Source of the DNA: Caulobacterales bacterium
GTDB taxonomy: Bacteria; Pseudomonadota; Alphaproteobacteria; Caulobacterales; Aquidulcibacteraceae
Direction: 5' to 3'
Length of the DNA stretch: 64,000 bases
NCBI GenBank assembly: GCA_017303355.1
Contig: JAFLCU010000013.1
Span: forward strand, 44,210-108,209
Shown: piece by piece, positions 17,666 to 28,382 of the stretch
Position numbering within the stretch: the stretch's first letter is position 1
Layout: the number at the start of each line of letters is the position of its first letter
Translations under genes and position numbers: made by a program
Notes under the pieces: generated by a model
What the model saw: only the letters and a program-made list of their open reading frames with translations
The model's database searches: none
What the model was told of the DNA's origin: nothing

Positions 17666-18310
17666 ATGACCGAAGAGCTGACGCCCCTCGCCACCGTGAA
17701 GCCCGCCAAGCCCGGCGGCGTGAACCAGCTCATGATCGATCTCGGTCCGATCGCGGTTTACGTCGTCGCGTTCAACATCCTGCAGCGCATTGAAGCGACC
17801 AAGGACAACGCCGTTTACATCGCGACGGGCATATTCATGGCAGCCACGATCGCCGCCATCGTTTGGTGCAAGCTGAAGCAAGGGCGCATTCCGCCAGTGC
17901 TCGTCGTCACCGGCTTCATCGTCACCGCGTTCGGCGGTTTGACGCTGTTGCTGCACGATCCGACCTACATTCAGATCAAACCAACCTTCACGTACCTCTT
18001 CTACGTAACCGCGATTCTGATCTCGCTGGCGATCAAGCAGAACGTCTGGAAGCTGCTGTTCGGTCACGCCTTCACGTTGCCGGATCGTATTTGGACGATC
18101 CTTGCGCTGCGCTGGTCGGCGTTCTTTCTGTTTCAAGCGGTGCTGAACGAGGTGATCCGCAACACGCAGACGTTCGAATTCTGGTTGAACTCGCGCCCAT
18201 TCATCGTCTTTCCGCTGACGCTCGTCTTCGCCGCCATCAACACGCCGATCGTGCTGAAGCACCATCAGGAGCCGGAAGAAGAAGTCACGCCGCCAGCTGC
18301 CGGCGCCTGA
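17666..18310 (+). CDS. yciB: Inner membrane septation protein, YciB/IspZ family
   Basis: A 214-residue multi-spanning membrane protein with about five helices. Recognisable family segments are QLMIDLGPIAVYVVAFNI, FGGLTLLLHDPTYIQIKPT and LRWSAFFLFQAVLNEVIR. YciB proteins are linked to cell-envelope integrity and septation. ATG 17666 follows AGGAG; the much longer upstream frame is antisense to the isomerase gene. Its place after ftsY matches other alphaproteobacteria. Confidence 0.93.
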   Translation: MTEELTPLATVKPAKPGGVNQLMIDLGPIAVYVVAFNILQRIEATKDNAVYIATGIFMAATIAAIVWCKLKQGRIPPVLVVTGFIVTAFGGLTLLLHDPTYIQIKPTFTYLFYVTAILISLAIKQNVWKLLFGHAFTLPDRIWTILALRWSAFFLFQAVLNEVIRNTQTFEFWLNSRPFIVFPLTLVFAAINTPIVLKHHQEPEEEVTPPAAGA

Positions 18311-18421
18311 TCGCGCCGGATTCGGACCGATTTTCGCCCACAAGGCGAACTAAAGTCGAACACATGATTGAAAGCGCAACCCTCGGCGCTAAGCTTCCCA
18401 GGCGTTTGGGGGCGACGGCTT

Positions 18422-18964
18422 ATGGCTCGGTCGATGACGGACGGACCTGAGTCCGAGCCTTTCCGGCTGGCGACCTCCGCCAGCCATTTGCTGCATCGCG
18501 CGGAGCAGCTTGCGTCAGATCGTTTCGCGCAGCTTGTCGGCGACGCGGTCACGCTGCGCCAGTTCGCGGTGCTCGTCGCGATCGCTGAAAACCCGGGTCT
18601 GAGCCAAGCCGAATTGGTGCGGGCGACTGGCATCGATCGATCAACCTTAGCCGACACGGTGCAGCGCATGGAGAAGCGTGGCTGGATTTCGCGCACCACC
18701 GCACCGCTCGATGCGCGCGCGCACGCGGTGCATCTTGCAACGTCGGGCACGGCGCTGCTGGCTTCGACGACGCGCCATGCGCGTGCCGCTGATGCGGCGA
18801 TCCTCGATTTGCTGCCGCGCACCAAACGGCGCACCTTTCAAAACATTCTTATCAAGCTCGCCAAGCTCGCCGACGAAGCGGCGGAGAAAGCGGAACAGCA
18901 AGCTAAACGCGAAGCCAAGCGCGAAAAGAGGAAGAGCAAGCCAAAAGCCAGCGCCCGCAAATAA
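18422..18964 (+). CDS. MarR-family transcriptional regulator
   Basis: About 180 residues with a winged helix: LRQFAVLVAIAENPGLSQAELVRATGIDRSTLADTVQRMEKRGWISR is the MarR recognition region, followed by the wing (DARAHAVHLATSGTALL). It ends in a Lys/Ala-rich tail (KREAKREKRKSKPKASARK) that may bind DNA nonspecifically. The start is uncertain among ATGs at 18368, 18422 and 18434. Target genes are unknown; it is three bases from the converging ccmG end. Confidence 0.87.
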   Translation: MARSMTDGPESEPFRLATSASHLLHRAEQLASDRFAQLVGDAVTLRQFAVLVAIAENPGLSQAELVRATGIDRSTLADTVQRMEKRGWISRTTAPLDARAHAVHLATSGTALLASTTRHARAADAAILDLLPRTKRRTFQNILIKLAKLADEAAEKAEQQAKREAKREKRKSKPKASARK

Positions 18965-18967
18965 CCT

Positions 18968-19489
18968 TCAGCGCGCGAGCGCTGGCGCAATCGTGCGCTC
19001 GATCACGTCTGACGTGAGCGGCCCGCGATGCACGGCGCGGATCGTCCCATCGACGCCAATAACGAACGTCTCGGGCACGCCTGCCGTGCCCAAATCCAAG
19101 CCGAAGCGTCCTTCGGGATCGAGCACGACCACGCGGAAGGGATCGCCAAGCTCGTTGAGAAACGCCGCGGCGTCGCCCGGCTCGTCCTTGTACGCGACGC
19201 CGACGATCTCAACGCCCTGCTCGCGCATGGCCATCAATTGTGGATGCTCGGCGCGGCACGGCGTACACCAGGACGCAAACACGTTGATCACATAGGCGCG
19301 GCCCGCCATCGCCTCGTTCGTCAGCGGCGCACCGCCATCCAGACGCGCGAGTTCGAACACAGGCGCGGGCCGGCCAATGCGCCCGTCAGATACGGTTTGC
19401 CGCTCCCCGCCGCGCGTCAGCATCACGACGCCGACGACAACCAGCAGCGCGAGCAAAACCAAAGGCGCGAAAGCGAGCGCGCGCTTCAT
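18968..19489 (-). CDS. ccmG: Thiol:disulfide interchange protein CcmG/DsbE
   Basis: CcmG keeps apocytochrome c CXXCH motifs reduced for haem attachment. The 173-residue protein has one N-terminal transmembrane helix and a periplasmic thioredoxin fold with WCTPC (Cys75, Cys78), and GVPETFVIG contributes the cis-Pro loop. It overlaps ccmD (ATGA) and is last in the ccm operon here. Confidence 0.94.
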   Translation of the reverse strand: MKRALAFAPLVLLALLVVVGVVMLTRGGERQTVSDGRIGRPAPVFELARLDGGAPLTNEAMAGRAYVINVFASWCTPCRAEHPQLMAMREQGVEIVGVAYKDEPGDAAAFLNELGDPFRVVVLDPEGRFGLDLGTAGVPETFVIGVDGTIRAVHRGPLTSDVIERTIAPALAR

Positions 19490-19623
19490 GGCTTCTTCTC
19501 AAGCTTGCGCGCTTCGTTCGCCCAATGGCGTAAGCGCAGCACGATCGCGAGCGTCAGCACGCCGAAGGCGCCGGCGCCAACCGCGTAAGCCGGCCAGATA
19601 TAAGCCCAACCGCCTTCAATCAT
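19486..19623 (-). CDS. ccmD: Haem exporter protein CcmD
   Basis: A 45-residue single-span protein too short for many gene finders. It reads MIEGGWAYIWPAYAVGAG, a hydrophobic helix, then a basic tail RLRHWANEARKLEKKP. Position between ccmC and ccmG and four-base overlaps with both (ATGA at 19620-19623 and 19486-19489) identify it. CcmD helps release haem-loaded CcmE from the CcmABC complex. Confidence 0.93.
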   Translation of the reverse strand: MIEGGWAYIWPAYAVGAGAFGVLTLAIVLRLRHWANEARKLEKKP

Positions 19624-20342
19624 GCATCAGCTCCGCGCAAGCGCGCCGCTTCCACGCGGCGGCGAAACACGGCCGCGCGCATGTTCATCATAAGGAGCGC
19701 CGCGAACAAACAGAGGAACCCGCCGGCCATCGCGAAGAGCGGCCCCATCATGCTGGGGTCAATGGACGAACCGCCCGCGCGCATGATGCTCGCCGGCTGA
19801 TGCAGCGTGCTCCACCAATCGACGGAGAATTTGATAATCGGCAAATTGACGAGGCCGACGAGGCACAGGATCGCCGCAAGTCGCGCGGCTTTCTCTTCGT
19901 CCTCGATCGCGCTCCAAAGCGCGATGTAGCCAAGATAGATGACGAAGAGCGCCAGCATGGACGTGAGACGGCCATCCCACTCCCACCACGTGCCCCACGT
20001 CGGCGCGCCCCAGAGCGAGCCGGTGATCAAGCATACAGCGGCAAACGTCGCGCCGATCGGCGCTGCCGCGCGCGCGGCGACGTCGGCGAGCGCGTGGCGC
20101 CAGACGAGGCCGACGAAACTGGCCGCGCCCATGAACGCGTAGATGCCCATTGACCACCACGCGGTGGGCACGTGCAGATACATGATCCGCACCGTCTCGC
20201 CCTGCTGATAATCGGCCGGCGAATAGAACAGCCCCCACGGCGCGCCAATCGCCAGCAGCGCGAGTGCGGCGACCAGAAAGATCGGCGCGGCCCAGGCCGA
20301 GAAGGCCATGAAGCGCGCGGGGTTGGCGAGATAGGTCAGCAT
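19620..20342 (-). CDS. ccmC: Haem exporter membrane protein CcmC
   Basis: A 240-residue protein with six membrane helices. The periplasmic haem-handling motif GTWWEWDGRLTS (the WWD motif) and flanking HVPTAWWS and HQPAS histidines are present. CcmC loads haem onto CcmE in system I cytochrome c maturation. Confidence 0.96.
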   Translation of the reverse strand: MLTYLANPARFMAFSAWAAPIFLVAALALLAIGAPWGLFYSPADYQQGETVRIMYLHVPTAWWSMGIYAFMGAASFVGLVWRHALADVAARAAAPIGATFAAVCLITGSLWGAPTWGTWWEWDGRLTSMLALFVIYLGYIALWSAIEDEEKAARLAAILCLVGLVNLPIIKFSVDWWSTLHQPASIMRAGGSSIDPSMMGPLFAMAGGFLCLFAALLMMNMRAAVFRRRVEAARLRGADA

Positions 20343-20346
20343 CGGA

Positions 20347-20436
20347 TGTCAGGTATCAGGTGTCAGGCGCCAGATACAAATCGCGTGCGACGGTGGGACA
20401 TTGTGACATCTGATACCTCGCACCTGACACCTTCAC
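20347..20436. repeat. Heptad-repeat inverted element between ccmB and ccmC
   Basis: The left arm (20347-20374) is four 7-base units: TGTCAGG, TATCAGG, TGTCAGG, CGCCAGA. The right arm (20409-20436) holds the complementary register: TCTGATA, CCTCGCA, CCTGACA, CCTTCAC. The outer units pair perfectly (TGTCAGG with CCTGACA) and the rest partly, so the spacer can fold into an imperfect stem of about 21 bp. The right end touches the ccmB stop codon. Confidence 0.7.
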
Positions 20437-21086
20437 TCTGCCTGCAGCCGTAGCGCCGCCGCCGCCGCGATCGGCCCCAGCGCCAGCGCGGCGAGCGCAA
20501 AGCCTGCCAATACGGAAAGCGCGGCGCCCACGTGTTCTCCGCCCGCCACCGCCGAGCCGAAAATGATAGGCGGCGCAAAGAACGGCAAAACAATGAGCGC
20601 GATCAAAACCCCGCCGCGCTTTACACCCGCCGTCACCGCCGCGCCGACAAGGCCAATACCGATGAAGGCGGCCATGCCCAGCAGCAGGCTCAGCACGATC
20701 GCTGGAACCAATTCCGGCGGCGCTTGTAGCGCGATAGCGGCCGGCGCGCTCGCAAGCGCCAGCGGCAGGCCAACAGCGACCCAAAGCGCCGCGCCCTTCG
20801 CGAGCACGATCAGTTCGAGCGGCTCGGGCGATAGCAGCATGTGATCGAGTGAGCCGTCTTCGAGGTCGGCCTGAAACAGACGCTCCAAGGTAGCGAGCAC
20901 GGCGAGCGCTGCGGCGATCCACACCAAAGGCGGGCCAGCGGCGGCAAGCAGATTGCGCTCCGGCCCCATCGCCAGCGGCACCAGCATGGTCGCGCCCAGG
21001 AAGAAGCCCAGCGGCGCCAACGCGCCGCCGCCGCCGCCCCACATCAGCGCGAGATCGCGCCGGAACGTCGCCACAAGCGCGCTCAT
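20433..21086 (-). CDS. ccmB: Haem exporter permease CcmB
   Basis: A 217-residue membrane protein with six predicted helices; LERLFQADLEDGSLDHMLLSPEPLELIVLAKG is the conserved cytoplasmic segment of CcmB. It forms the ABC transporter core with CcmA. Confidence 0.95.
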   Translation of the reverse strand: MSALVATFRRDLALMWGGGGGALAPLGFFLGATMLVPLAMGPERNLLAAAGPPLVWIAAALAVLATLERLFQADLEDGSLDHMLLSPEPLELIVLAKGAALWVAVGLPLALASAPAAIALQAPPELVPAIVLSLLLGMAAFIGIGLVGAAVTAGVKRGGVLIALIVLPFFAPPIIFGSAVAGGEHVGAALSVLAGFALAALALGPIAAAAALRLQAE

Positions 21087-21088
21087 CT

Positions 21089-21223
21089 CCCCCTCCTCTT
21101 GAGAGGAGGGGGTTGGGGGGTGGGGTGAAACTCGTTGTTTGAATGTGAGCCACGCGCACGCACGTTTGCAGAATGCAGCGCTTCACCCCGCCCCCTGCCC
21201 CCTCGCCTCAAAGGGAGGAGGTG
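21089..21223. repeat. G/C-run inverted element between ccmA and ccmB
   Basis: A perfect 11-bp palindrome (21089-21099 with 21102-21112) is followed by a G-rich tract (21115-21129, GGGGGGTGGGGTGAA) that pairs with TTCACCCCGCCCCC at 21182-21195. A further C-rich and AGGAGG segment follows up to 21221. It fills the 154-base gap between ccmA and ccmB. It looks like a small non-coding repeat, not a gene. Confidence 0.6.
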
Positions 21224-21240
21224 CGATGGAGACAGCGCGC

Positions 21241-21858
21241 TCATACGCCCACCGTCAGCGTTTGACTCGGCGTCGGCCCCAAAGGTTCGTGCACAGCCGC
21301 AAGCACCAAGCCGCCCTCAGCGCGATGGGCGTCGATGATCGTGGCGAGCATGGCTTTGCCGTTCGCATCGAGTGCGGCGGCAGGCTCATCGAGCAGCCAG
21401 ATCGGGCGCGGCGCGAGGACGAGGCGCGACAGGCTCAGGCGCCGGGCCTGACCTTGGCTCAGCGTGCGCGCTGCGCGTTCGAGCAATGCAGAAAGGCCGA
21501 GCTTCTCGGCGGCGACGCCCGCATTGATCGCGCCCCCGAACAGCCCGGCCCAATAGCGCAGATGCGAAGCGACGCTGAGTGTCGGTTTCAGGCCGTTCTG
21601 GTGGCCGACAAAATGCAGCGCCAGCGACGGCTCCTCCGCGTTCTCGAACACGATCTGTCCGCCGCGCGGTTTGAGATAGCCGGCGAGCGTGCGCAGCAAG
21701 GTCGTCTTGCCCGCGCCATTGCCGCCACGAATTTCGATGTAGGCGCCCGGCTCCGCCGCAAAGCTCAGGCTTTCGAACAGAACGCGTCCGCCGCGCGCCA
21801 CGGAAAGCGCGTCGGCCCGAATTTTCGGCTTGTCTTGGAAAGGTCCGGACGCGCTCAT
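21241..21858 (-). CDS. ccmA: Haem exporter ATP-binding protein CcmA
   Basis: A 205-residue ABC ATPase: Walker A GGNGAGKTTLL, signature LSQGQARRLSLSRL, Walker B PIWLLDEP and the HEPLG H-loop region. It energises release of CcmE-haem. It is first of ccmABCDG; ccmE, ccmF and ccmH are not in the window. Confidence 0.96.
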   Translation of the reverse strand: MSASGPFQDKPKIRADALSVARGGRVLFESLSFAAEPGAYIEIRGGNGAGKTTLLRTLAGYLKPRGGQIVFENAEEPSLALHFVGHQNGLKPTLSVASHLRYWAGLFGGAINAGVAAEKLGLSALLERAARTLSQGQARRLSLSRLVLAPRPIWLLDEPAAALDANGKAMLATIIDAHRAEGGLVLAAVHEPLGPTPSQTLTVGV

Positions 21859-21938
21859 AATGCCGCCCTGCTTCTAGAAAGGGTTGCGTCATCCGCCAAG
21901 GCAGGCCTTGGTGGTTGCGACATAAGGGAGGGACGGCG

Positions 21939-22916
21939 ATGCGTCGTTTCGTGGCGGGACTGATTTTGGCCAGCGCGCTGGCCGCCTGCGGCCAGGACTC
22001 CGCGGGGCCATCTGGGGGCGAGGCGGCGAACCAAGCGGCTTATGGCGGCGTTGCCGACATGGCCCAGGGCCGTGCCGAGATGGAGGTGGCGACCGAGGAG
22101 GCCGCACCTGCGCCAGCCGCCGCACCCGCGCCAGTCGATCCTGCCACCGGTCAACCGAGCCAGCCCACCGGCCCGACCCCGGTGCTCCACCTCGCCTATT
22201 CGTACGCCATGGGCCTGGAGATCCCGAGCGACCGGCTCTCGGGCGTCATGGACGCGCACATCCAGGCCTGCACCGCGGCCGGCCCACGGCTTTGCCAGCT
22301 GATCGGCTCCAACAAGAGCGGCGATCCGGAAAGCTTCATGCAGGGCTACGTGTCGATACGCGGCGAACCAAATTGGCTCGCGACGTTCCGAAACGGCGTC
22401 AGCGCGCAGGTTGATGAGGCTGGCGGCCGCGTGCAATCGTCGACCACCAATACCGAAGATTTGACGCGCGCCATTGTCGATACCGAAGCACGCCTGCGCG
22501 CACAGACGGCGCTGCGAGATCGCCTGCAGGAGCTGCTGCGCTCGCGTCCGGGCCGCCTTTCCGATCTGCTGGAGGTGGAGCGTGAATTGGCGCGCGTGCA
22601 GGGCGAGATCGACGCGGTGCAATCGAACCTCGCGGTGATGCGCACGCGCGTGTCTATGTCCGAACTCACGATCAATTACCAATCGGCCCCGCGCCCTGTC
22701 GGCAGCGACACGTTCGAGCCGCTGCGCAACGCGTTCGCGAACTTCCTCGGCATCGTGGTGGCGGGCTTTGCGGCCATCATCACGATCATCGCCGGGCTGA
22801 TCCCGTTCGCGATCGTCATCGTGCCGATCGTGTGGTTGGCGCTGCGCTGGCGTCGGCGTCGCGGCGGCCGGTTTTTCAACCGCACGCCGCCGGCGCCGCC
22901 GCCGGACACAAACTGA
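21939..22916 (+). CDS. DUF4349 lipoprotein
   Basis: A 325-residue protein with a lipoprotein signal (LILASALAACGQ), an Ala/Pro-rich linker, then the DUF4349 layout: a beta-rich part, a coiled coil (LRAQTALRDRLQELLRSRPG to VERELARVQGEIDAVQSNLAVM), the MSELTINY segment and one C-terminal membrane helix with an Arg-rich end. Anchored at both ends, it probably spans the periplasm; function is unknown. ATG 21939 has AGGGAGG upstream. Confidence 0.85.
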   Translation: MRRFVAGLILASALAACGQDSAGPSGGEAANQAAYGGVADMAQGRAEMEVATEEAAPAPAAAPAPVDPATGQPSQPTGPTPVLHLAYSYAMGLEIPSDRLSGVMDAHIQACTAAGPRLCQLIGSNKSGDPESFMQGYVSIRGEPNWLATFRNGVSAQVDEAGGRVQSSTTNTEDLTRAIVDTEARLRAQTALRDRLQELLRSRPGRLSDLLEVERELARVQGEIDAVQSNLAVMRTRVSMSELTINYQSAPRPVGSDTFEPLRNAFANFLGIVVAGFAAIITIIAGLIPFAIVIVPIVWLALRWRRRRGGRFFNRTPPAPPPDTN

Positions 22917-22967
22917 CGTCACATCCGAACAGTGCTATGTTGAACCGCGCTGTTGGAAGAATCGTCC

Positions 22968-23696
22968 GTGAGCAATCCTGCGCCATCAACCGCCCCCAGA
23001 ACATCCATCACTGATAAACTGATGGATAGGCTGCCGCGTCCAATTAGGTACGCTTTCGAGATCATTGGCATGATTTCGGCATTGCTGACCCTGATTGGAT
23101 GGTTAGCCAGCACATTCTCCTTGATCGGCAAAATGACGTTCTGGAGTGCAGCGTGGTCCGCAATACTAGCCTGGTCTGAACAATTTCCCCATTGGCTATT
23201 CGACGTACTGGAGTGGATTGGGGCGCAGGCGCACTGGCTCGCGGAAGCGTTTCGTGAGTTCGTCTATCCGGTCATACGCTGGACGTTTCAGTGGCTGCCG
23301 TTTGAGCTAACGCCAGTCCTGATGGATGTAATCTCCATCGTGCTGTTTGGAGTCTTTGGTGCTTATCGAATTTTCTTTGTCCACAGACGGTTGAAGCACG
23401 AAAGAAGGCGCAGCGGGAAAACAGAGGAAACGAGTTGGCAGGACCCGGGCATTTCCTTTCAACCGTGGCTGTTCTCATTAAAAGGGGGACTTCTTCTTCC
23501 GCTGATGATCGTTCAAGTCTTTCCACTTTCCTTGGCATGGAACATTGTTTTCGGGCTTCGCTTGAACACAAAGGAAGGTGCCGGCATGGCCGTCATGCTT
23601 TTGGCCTTCTTAGTACTTTCCGTTCTCGCTCTCGTCGCCTTTCCTCTCTCAATCTTCGTCGCAGAGTGGGCTTATCTGGCACTCAGGGGCGCGTGA
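22968..23696 (+). CDS. Hypothetical membrane protein of lower GC content
   Basis: A 242-residue protein with about five hydrophobic helices (IIGMISALLTLIGWLASTFSLIG, LMDVISIVLFGVFGAYRIFFVHR, LPLMIVQVFPLSLAWNIVFG, MAVMLLAFLVLSVLALVAFPLSIFV). No family is recognised. GTG 22968 follows GGAAGA; TTG 22953 is an alternative. Its base composition is visibly more AT-rich than its neighbours, with codons such as TTA, AGA and ATT that they rarely use, suggesting recent acquisition. Confidence 0.7.
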   Translation: MSNPAPSTAPRTSITDKLMDRLPRPIRYAFEIIGMISALLTLIGWLASTFSLIGKMTFWSAAWSAILAWSEQFPHWLFDVLEWIGAQAHWLAEAFREFVYPVIRWTFQWLPFELTPVLMDVISIVLFGVFGAYRIFFVHRRLKHERRRSGKTEETSWQDPGISFQPWLFSLKGGLLLPLMIVQVFPLSLAWNIVFGLRLNTKEGAGMAVMLLAFLVLSVLALVAFPLSIFVAEWAYLALRGA

Positions 23697-23802
23697 TCGG
23701 CCCTGTTGCGAACGGGTCGCAAACATAGGTCAGAGCATCAATTGCGCGTTCATAAAACGGCGCTAAATAAGCCCTGCCGCGCGAACCGGTTTGATTCCGA
23801 AA

Positions 23803-23818
23803 TTGGGGCGCACCCCAA
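23803..23818. promoter_or_regulatory. Short palindrome upstream of acnA
   Basis: TTGGGG and CCCCAA are separated by four bases, about 40 bases before the aconitase start, in the 163-base gap after the low-GC membrane gene. It may be an operator or a leader hairpin; nothing else is recognised in this gap. Confidence 0.3.
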
Positions 23819-23859
23819 CGCGCTTGCATCTCTGAAGCTTAGAAGCCGGATGCAGACCC

Positions 23860-26556
<2,697 letters not shown>

Positions 26557-26619
26557 TCGAAGCGCCTTCGGGCCGCTCCGTCACGCCGCTGTGACTAGAA
26601 CGAAGGGGGCGGGCCGGTC

Positions 26620-27363
26620 ATGCTGTCAGGCATGATCGCCCGCTTCCTGGCCGTTTTGCTGCTCAGCTTGGCGGCCACCACGCTGAGCGCGCACGCCCAG
26701 ACGGCAGGCACACGCGCGCAAACCGTGGTTGAACTATATACGAGCCAAGGCTGCAGCCAGTGCCCGCGCGCGAACCGCCTGCTGGGCATGTTCTCGCGCG
26801 AAGAGGATGTGCTGGCGCTCACCTTTCCCGTCGGCATCTGGGATTATCTTGGCTGGCACGACACGTTCGCGCGCCCCGAGTTCGCGGATCGGCAGCGTGC
26901 GTACTCCACCAACATGCGGGTGCGCGGCCGGTTTACGCCGCAACTTGTCATCAACGGCGCGCGCCAGCTCAGCGCTTCCAATTGGGATGACGCGCGCGCG
27001 GTGTTCGACGAACAGCAAGCGGCGGGCTGGCCAACCAACGCGCCGGCTTTGAACATCTCGCGTCTGCGCAACAACAGGGTCCGCATCACGCTGGGCGCGC
27101 AAAGCGGAACCTACAACGCCGACATCTGGATGATCGCCTACGACCCCGGCCCGCTGACCGTGGTGATCACGGGCGGCGTGAACAACAATCGCTCGGTGGC
27201 GCACTACAATCTTGTACGCACGATCGAGCGGCTCGACGCCTGGACCGGGCGATCGACCTGGTACGAACGCGCGCGTTGCCAGCCTGAGTGCGCGGTGCTG
27301 GTGCAGGAGCCCAACGGCGGACGCATTCTCGCCGCCGCCTACACGTACCGCGACCGCTACTGA
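26620..27363 (+). CDS. DUF1223 exported thioredoxin-like protein
   Basis: A 247-residue protein with a signal peptide, then VVELYTSQGCSQCPRANRLLG, the CxxC start typical of DUF1223, and the GIWDYLGWHDTFARPEFADRQRAY segment. Probably a periplasmic redox protein of unknown partner. ATG 26620 and ATG 26632 are both possible starts. It follows acnA by 63 bases. Confidence 0.88.
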   Translation: MLSGMIARFLAVLLLSLAATTLSAHAQTAGTRAQTVVELYTSQGCSQCPRANRLLGMFSREEDVLALTFPVGIWDYLGWHDTFARPEFADRQRAYSTNMRVRGRFTPQLVINGARQLSASNWDDARAVFDEQQAAGWPTNAPALNISRLRNNRVRITLGAQSGTYNADIWMIAYDPGPLTVVITGGVNNNRSVAHYNLVRTIERLDAWTGRSTWYERARCQPECAVLVQEPNGGRILAAAYTYRDRY

Positions 27364-28382
27364 GGCGGCGTTGGCGCGGCGCCGGGGACGAGCGCGCTGA
27401 GCGGCGGCGCAACCGCCTGCACCTCCATCGCGCTCAGCTCATACGCCCACGCCGCACTTTCGTTGTTGATCGCGAGCGCGGCGGGTTCCTGCTCGGGCGC
27501 GGCGGCGCGCGCGACGAGCTTCACCCATGTGGCGCCATCGCTTTCGATCAGTTCGGCATCAATGATGACACCGTCGAACGTATGGGCGCGCACACGGGCG
27601 CGCGGCGCGCCTTGGATGGCGGGCGCGGTGCGCACGTCCGTCGGCGAGAGATCGGTGAGATGCGTTGCGGCCGCGGCCAGCGTCGATTGCGATAGCGGCG
27701 CCAGCGCCGGCGATGCAATGCGCCAGGGTTGATCGGCGACGTCGCGCGCCAAAATGTAGGCGCGGCCTTCCGCCGGCATGATCTCAACACGCGCAAAGCG
27801 CGCCGCATCAACATTCAGAGGCCGCAGCGCCAACCAAGCCGCAACATCGCGCAGCGGCGGCAATTCACCTTCAACCGCCCAGGTCTGATCATCGTCCGGC
27901 TCGCGTACGTACATGCCGCCATTCGGCTCGACGCCGAGGATGAAATTCACCAGCAATGCGCCACGGCCATCTTCGATCTGCAGCAGGATGCCCCGCCCGC
28001 CCTGGCGCGGATCGGTGACGCCCAGGCGCTCGTGCTTGGAGGCGTCGTTCGTCATGCGCCGCGTGTAACGCAATTCCTCAAGGCCATTGGTGAGCGCTTC
28101 GAGACTGGCCTGCGTGACCGGATAATCGTCACGGTCGCGCATCGCCCAGCCACCCTGCGTGCGTTCGATGCGATAGCTCGCTTCGGCGCTCACCACCGTG
28201 ATGCGCTGCGCGCCGGCGATCGATTCAGCCAAGCCAGGCGTCACGAGGCCCGAGGCCTGGTTCGGCTGCGACGAGCGCATCTCAATGCCCACCGTGACGG
28301 CGGCGATGATGGCGAGCGCGCCCGCAAGCAAAAACAGCGAAAGCGTGCGCCCTTTGCGGCGCTCAGCCAGATCGGAAGTCAT
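27357..28382 (-). CDS. DUF4340 protein of the Gld-like ABC operon
   Basis: A 341-residue protein with one N-terminal membrane helix and repeated beta-rich units typical of DUF4340 (WAMRDRDDYPVTQASLEALTNGLEEL, ERLGVTDPRQGG). DUF4340 proteins accompany GldG/GldF ABC transporters in many bacteria. It overlaps the GldG-like gene by four bases and is last in a four-gene operon. Its stop overlaps the converging DUF1223 gene. Confidence 0.85.
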   Translation of the reverse strand: MTSDLAERRKGRTLSLFLLAGALAIIAAVTVGIEMRSSQPNQASGLVTPGLAESIAGAQRITVVSAEASYRIERTQGGWAMRDRDDYPVTQASLEALTNGLEELRYTRRMTNDASKHERLGVTDPRQGGRGILLQIEDGRGALLVNFILGVEPNGGMYVREPDDDQTWAVEGELPPLRDVAAWLALRPLNVDAARFARVEIMPAEGRAYILARDVADQPWRIASPALAPLSQSTLAAAATHLTDLSPTDVRTAPAIQGAPRARVRAHTFDGVIIDAELIESDGATWVKLVARAAAPEQEPAALAINNESAAWAYELSAMEVQAVAPPLSALVPGAAPTPPQ

